From: Mycobacterium asiaticum DSM 44297
GTDB taxonomy: Bacteria > Actinomycetota > Actinomycetes > Mycobacteriales > Mycobacteriaceae
Assembly (NCBI RefSeq): GCF_000613245.1
Contig: NZ_HG964936.1
Coordinates: 741,493-805,492, forward strand
DNA length: 64,000 bases
Direction: 5' to 3'
Shown here in pieces: positions 60,336-64,000 of this stretch. The notes under the pieces were generated by a model. That model was not told where the DNA came from and made no database searches. It saw nothing but the letters and a program-made list of their open reading frames with translations. Positions within the stretch are counted from its first letter, which is position 1, and the number at the start of each line of letters is the position of its first letter. The translations under genes and the position numbers were made by a program.

Positions 60336-60872
60336 GTGGAGCGGGGAACATCTTCTTACTGGACCTATTCCGAGATTCCGATGGTCAACGACCTCGAGGA
60401 CAGCACGCACGAGGAGGTCCTGGTCGCTGATTCGCGCCTGGACCAGACCGGTATCCGTGCCGCGATCGACGCCGTCTTCGAAGCCCATCCCAACTTGGGT
60501 GCGGTGTTCGAACCGAGCAGGGACCGCTGGCTGTCGCGCCCAGGCGGCGACTGGAGCTGGGCGGTCGAGCCTCCCGGAGTCACCGTGCCCGAGGTGATCG
60601 CCCGGCAGCGCGGAAGTTTCGACATGCGCACCGGCCGGCTGTTCGCGGTGTCGCTGCTTCCCGGGGTCCCGGAGCGCCTGGTGCTCACCGCCAGCCACCT
60701 CTGCGCTGACGCCAAGCTGTGGAGCAACGTGGTGCACAGCGTGATGTCGGCGTACGAAGGCGGCGTGCTGGCGCGCGACGCCAGCTATCGGGCTAGAAGT
60801 CGCGGCGCACACTCATGGGCGTGGTGGCGGGCAAGTCGCCGCCACCGATCACCTGTCGCGCTATCGGCGTGA
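60336..60872 (+). CDS. Truncated condensation-domain-like protein
   Basis: A ~178-residue frame. Its first ~140 residues look like the N-terminal half of an NRPS/PKS-associated condensation (acyltransferase) domain: SYWTYSEIPMVNDLED, AVFEAHPNLGAVFEPSRDRW and LTASHLCADAKLW, where the catalytic HHxxxDG appears as SHLCADA. The rest, after about 60780, is a basic, unrelated tail overlapping the 3' end of the convergent SalK-type gene, so the domain is cut off. The start is uncertain (GTG 60336 or ATG 60381; the frame opens at 60225). It may be a decayed remnant rather than a working gene. Confidence 0.5.
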   Translation: MERGTSSYWTYSEIPMVNDLEDSTHEEVLVADSRLDQTGIRAAIDAVFEAHPNLGAVFEPSRDRWLSRPGGDWSWAVEPPGVTVPEVIARQRGSFDMRTGRLFAVSLLPGVPERLVLTASHLCADAKLWSNVVHSVMSAYEGGVLARDASYRARSRGAHSWAWWRASRRHRSPVALSA

Positions 60873-61653
60873 GCGCGCTGAACAACGTCTGCAGCTCGTC
60901 GTCGTCGAGTCCATCGAACGCCCGTAACGACAGCGCGTCGGTGGTCGTCTCGATGTGGTCCTTGAGTTCACGCCCGGCCGAGGTCAGCGATCCGTCGTCG
61001 TCGAGCAGGCCGCGGTCGGCAAGGCGCCGTGTGCAATCCGACCATTCGTTGTCGTCGTAGTGCCGGGTGGTCTTCATGTATTCCGCGGGCAGCGCGCTGG
61101 CCACGGTGTGGAGCACGTTCGACTCGCGCCCGGTGATGCCCGCGGCAGCCAGCACCGCGATGTGTCCGTCGCCACGATGCTCCCGCAACAACGTGGTGGC
61201 ATGCCACAGCGCGGCCAGCGGATCCGACGGCTCGGGAAGGGCAATGTTGGCCGCGAACAACGGCCGCCCGTCCACCGGCGTCTGCTGCGCGGCGCGCAAC
61301 GCCAATTGCGCTGCGGTGCGGACATTTTCGTCATCGGTGATGCCGCAGCGGCGCAGCGCGGCGACCGCCGAATCCTGCCGGGCCCGCAATGCAAGCTCCG
61401 GCCCGGCGATGTCCCAGGCCGCCGGCAGCGCCTTGGCCACCCGAGCGGGCGCGAAGTTGTAGAACACCGCGGTCACCACCTGCGGCGCCACCACGCCCAG
61501 GGGAGCCGAGCGGGCGGCGAAATAGCCCATCCAGAAGCCGCGGTACCCGAGACCGTCCAGCGCCGAACGCGCTTCCGGGGCGAAGTAAGTCAGGGCGTGA
61601 ATCGGCTCGAACCGGTCATAGAACCGCCGGGCCAGATCGGGTGTGCGTTGCAT
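60793..61653 (-). CDS. SalK/SCO6745-family protein
   Basis: A 286-residue actinobacterial protein with the family N-terminus (LARRFYDRFEPIHALTYFAPEAR) and a helical body. A MarR-like winged-helix segment is in the C-terminal half (ADRGLLDDDGSLTSAGRELKDHIETTTDALS). Family members are often named SalK or HTH proteins without proven function. ATG 61653 is chosen; the open frame extends further but has no family similarity. It converges on the truncated condensation ORF (80-base overlap) and is divergent from the kinase gene (63 bases). Confidence 0.82.
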   Translation of the reverse strand: MQRTPDLARRFYDRFEPIHALTYFAPEARSALDGLGYRGFWMGYFAARSAPLGVVAPQVVTAVFYNFAPARVAKALPAAWDIAGPELALRARQDSAVAALRRCGITDDENVRTAAQLALRAAQQTPVDGRPLFAANIALPEPSDPLAALWHATTLLREHRGDGHIAVLAAAGITGRESNVLHTVASALPAEYMKTTRHYDDNEWSDCTRRLADRGLLDDDGSLTSAGRELKDHIETTTDALSLRAFDGLDDDELQTLFSALTPIARQVIGGGDLPATTPMSVRRDF

Positions 61654-61716
61654 GCTTGCAGCTTTGCCGACGGCGGCCCAAACGCAAAGTCGCGTTGGTA
61701 GCATCAGGCACCACTC

Positions 61717-64000
61717 ATGAGCTCGGAGGAGGCTTCGCTGGAAACGGGAGTGGACGGGGAGATTTTCGGCCGCTACCGGCTGCTCGAAGTGCTTCGATGG
61801 GGCGGGTTGGGGACGGTGTATCGGGCCCGGGACACGATGATGACGCGTGAAGTCGCCATCAAGGTGCTTCCGACCGAGCTGGCCGGCGAGCCGCAGTCTG
61901 ACGAGCAATTCCGCCATGAGGCATCCATCGCGGCCCAACTGAACAATCCCAACATCATCCCGATCTATGAAGCCGGCGAAATCAACGGTCAGCGCTACTT
62001 GGTGATGCCGCTGTTGGACGGCCTCGATGCGGGCAGTCTGCTGCGCCGCGACGGGCCGATGCACCCGACGCTGGCGGTGCGGGTGATCGAGCAGGCCGCC
62101 GCGGCGTTGGACGCCATGCACTCAGCGGGTCTGGTGCACACCGATGTGAAGCCGTCGAACCTGTTCGTGGTCGGCGGCGAATTCGTGTACCTGATCGACT
62201 TCGGGGTCGCCTCCCAGACGCCCGCCCCGGACCGGGCCGACGACGATTCGAGGCAGAGCTGGCCGTATCTGGCGCCGGAGCGCATGGAGTCCGAACCCCC
62301 GGACGTTCGCGCGGATACCTACGCGCTGACCGCGGTGCTGTACGAATGCCTGACCGGGAGCCCGCCCGTGGTAGGCGACAGCCTCGAGCAGGTGGTCGCC
62401 GCCCGTCTGCAAGGCGGACCGCCGAAACCGACCGACGTCAACCCGGCAATCCCGGTCGGGTTCGACGAGGTGATCGCGCGTGGCATGGCCACCGATCCCG
62501 ACGACCGCTACCAATCGTCTCGCGAATTGGCCGGTGCTGCGCGAAATGCGCTCGCGTCCAACACGATTGCGCCAGCGGGCTCGCTCAGTGAGGTGGAGTT
62601 CGGCCGCTATCGGTTGTTCGAAATGCTGGGGGCGGGCGGAATGGGTTCGGTGTACCGCGCGCACGACACCGCCCTGGGCCGTGACGTGGCGGTCAAGGTG
62701 TTGCGGCCGGAGCTGGCCACCGAGCCGGGCTATCAAGAGCGATTCCGTCGCGAGGCGTCCGCCGCCGGCCGGCTCAGCAGCCCGAACATCATCCCGATCT
62801 ACGAGGCTGGCGAGATCGACGGACGGCTGTACCTGGTGATGCCGGTGGTCGATGGGGTCGACGTACACACCGTGCTCCAGCGGGAAGGGCCGATGGGTCC
62901 CGCCAAGGCGGTGCGGGTGATCGAACAGGTTGCCGCGGCGCTGGACACGGCGCACCGGGCGGGGTTGGTGCACCGGGATGTGAAGCCGTCGAACATCCTC
63001 ATGGTCGGCGACGACTTCGTCTATCTGATCGATTTCGGCCTCGTACATGAAGCCTCGGCCGCTCGCCTGACGCTGACCAACGTGACTCCCGGAACTCCGG
63101 GGTACATGGCTCCAGAGCGCTTCACCGGCGAAGGCACCGCCGACGCTCGCGCCGACGTGTACTCGCTGGCCTGCGTGCTGTACGAATGCCTGACCGCCCA
63201 GCTGCCGTTCAGCGGCGGCGGCGTGGAGGGGTTGGCAGTCGCTCACCTACGTGACGAGCCGCCGCGGCCCAGCGAGGCCCAGCCCGCAATCCCGGTCAGG
63301 TTCGACGAGGTGGTCGCGCGGGGCATGGCGAAGAATCCCGATGACCGCTATCAGTCGGCCAGCGAACTGGCTGCGGCAGCGCGCGCGGCACTGACCGCCG
63401 CCGGACCCCGGCATGCCAAGCCCACACCCGGCACCGGTCCCGCGGACTCGACACAGGACGCCGCGGTGCTGGCACCGGTCGGGTCCCCGCGCAGGAGTCG
63501 GCGGCCGCTCGTCCTGTCCCTGGCGGCGGCCGTGGTTGTTGCCCTTGCGGTCGCCGCAATTATGTTGCTGGCGAACCCTTTTCATTCGGCACCGGAGTCG
63601 GCGCAAACGGTCCTGCCGTTTCAGGGGCTGGACGGCCCGGTCGGGGTTGCGGTCGACGCCAACGGCACCGTCTATGTCACCGATAGCGGCCATAACCGGG
63701 TGGTTCAGCTGGCGGCAGGCGCGACCAACCAGACCGTCGCACCGTTCGCCGACCTGAACCATCCGACCGCCATCGCAGTCGACGCTCAGGGAGACATGGT
63801 CGTCGCCGAGGCCGCCGACAGTCGGGTGTTGGAACTGTCGGCCGGTTCGACCCGTCCCACCGTTCTCCCGTTCACCGACCTCACCGAGCCCACCGGTGTT
63901 GCGGTCTACGCACGCGGCACCGACCGGATCTATTACGTGGCCGACTCGCTGCACAATCGGGTGCTGACGTTGCAGCCCACCGGTCAGACCGAACTGCCTT
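61717..64000 (+). CDS. Double Ser/Thr protein kinase with NHL sensor domain (PknD-like), runs off right edge
   Basis: The frame from ATG 61717 stays open to the window end (761 codons seen). Kinase domain 1 (~18-280) has K49, HTDVKPSN (D143) and DFG 161-163, but the glycine loop is altered (LRWGGLGTV), the HRD Arg is Thr, and the activation loop ends SWPYLAPE with no phosphorylatable Thr, so it may be a pseudokinase or non-RD kinase. Kinase domain 2 (~295-560) is canonical: LGAGGMGSVYRA, K327, HRDVKPSN (D421), DFG 439-441, GTPGYMAPE. A TM helix follows at ~598-619, then an extracellular NHL propeller as in PknD (GPVGVAVDANGTVYVTDSGHNRVVQL). The tandem arrangement differs from the single-kinase PknD. 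Confidence 0.9.
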   Translation, partial: MSSEEASLETGVDGEIFGRYRLLEVLRWGGLGTVYRARDTMMTREVAIKVLPTELAGEPQSDEQFRHEASIAAQLNNPNIIPIYEAGEINGQRYLVMPLLDGLDAGSLLRRDGPMHPTLAVRVIEQAAAALDAMHSAGLVHTDVKPSNLFVVGGEFVYLIDFGVASQTPAPDRADDDSRQSWPYLAPERMESEPPDVRADTYALTAVLYECLTGSPPVVGDSLEQVVAARLQGGPPKPTDVNPAIPVGFDEVIARGMATDPDDRYQSSRELAGAARNALASNTIAPAGSLSEVEFGRYRLFEMLGAGGMGSVYRAHDTALGRDVAVKVLRPELATEPGYQERFRREASAAGRLSSPNIIPIYEAGEIDGRLYLVMPVVDGVDVHTVLQREGPMGPAKAVRVIEQVAAALDTAHRAGLVHRDVKPSNILMVGDDFVYLIDFGLVHEASAARLTLTNVTPGTPGYMAPERFTGEGTADARADVYSLACVLYECLTAQLPFSGGGVEGLAVAHLRDEPPRPSEAQPAIPVRFDEVVARGMAKNPDDRYQSASELAAAARAALTAAGPRHAKPTPGTGPADSTQDAAVLAPVGSPRRSRRPLVLSLAAAVVVALAVAAIMLLANPFHSAPESAQTVLPFQGLDGPVGVAVDANGTVYVTDSGHNRVVQLAAGATNQTVAPFADLNHPTAIAVDAQGDMVVAEAADSRVLELSAGSTRPTVLPFTDLTEPTGVAVYARGTDRIYYVADSLHNRVLTLQPTGQTELP

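Overview
The window looks like a chromosomal segment of a slow-growing, high-GC Mycobacterium. The signs are PE_PGRS, PE and giant PPE-MPTR genes, an mfpA conservon, an SOS-controlled dnaE2, sigJ, a SAM-IV riboswitch ahead of metY, and a gene order that follows, in inverted orientation, the M. tuberculosis stretch from about Rv3372 (otsB2) to Rv3328c (sigJ). I made these comparisons from memory, with no alignment.

Layout. 1-4.1 kb: 5' end of a PE_PGRS gene, otsB (trehalose-6-phosphate phosphatase), a multi-pass membrane protein and a frameshifted wax-ester-synthase/DGAT-like gene. 4.2-11.0 kb: dnaE2 under a perfect LexA box, an SDR, a divergent PPOX/nitroreductase pair, trmL and a methyltransferase. 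11.2-15.8 kb: a five-gene conservon (sensor-kinase-like protein, roadblock, DUF742, GTPase, MfpA). 15.8-24.8 kb: three tandem FHA-FHA-ABC-permease genes of the Rv1747 type (the middle one frameshifted) behind an old-yellow-enzyme gene. I do not recall this insertion from the equivalent place in M. tuberculosis. 24.8-28.0 kb: folD, a DUF3017 membrane protein, a secreted DUF732 protein and a secreted-type berberine-bridge flavoenzyme. 28.2-39.4 kb: an 11-kb PPE-MPTR gene, PPE56-sized, with one frameshift in a C6 run.

39.4-49 kb: two small AhpD/CMD-like genes, then (minus strand) metY-metX-methyltransferase downstream of a SAM-IV riboswitch and a possible 17-codon leader ORF; an alpha/beta hydrolase; trpS followed by two tandem YihY paralogues. 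47.8-52.9 kb: a tightly coupled minus-strand operon of a hypothetical membrane protein, dacB1, a PH-like protein, a sugar transporter, nagA and a Gdx/SugE-type SMR exporter. 53-60 kb: a MerR regulator with two palindromic operators in front of a VIT-VWA protein, a class III aminotransferase divergent from sigJ, and an AhpD-like gene followed by a PE-domain hydrolase. 60-64 kb: a truncated condensation-domain ORF, a SalK/SCO6745-type gene and, running off the right edge, a Ser/Thr kinase with two kinase domains in tandem, a membrane helix and an NHL beta-propeller.

The most novel-looking items are the double-kinase PknD-like receptor (61717 to the edge), the triple FHA-ABC operon in which two copies have lost the phosphothreonine-binding residues of FHA1, and the riboswitch-plus-leader-ORF arrangement at metY. 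Three genes carry single-base frameshifts in or near short homopolymers, so assembly error must be excluded before calling pseudogenes. No tRNA, rRNA, CRISPR array, insertion sequence or prophage was seen, and no gap between genes exceeds about 300 bases.
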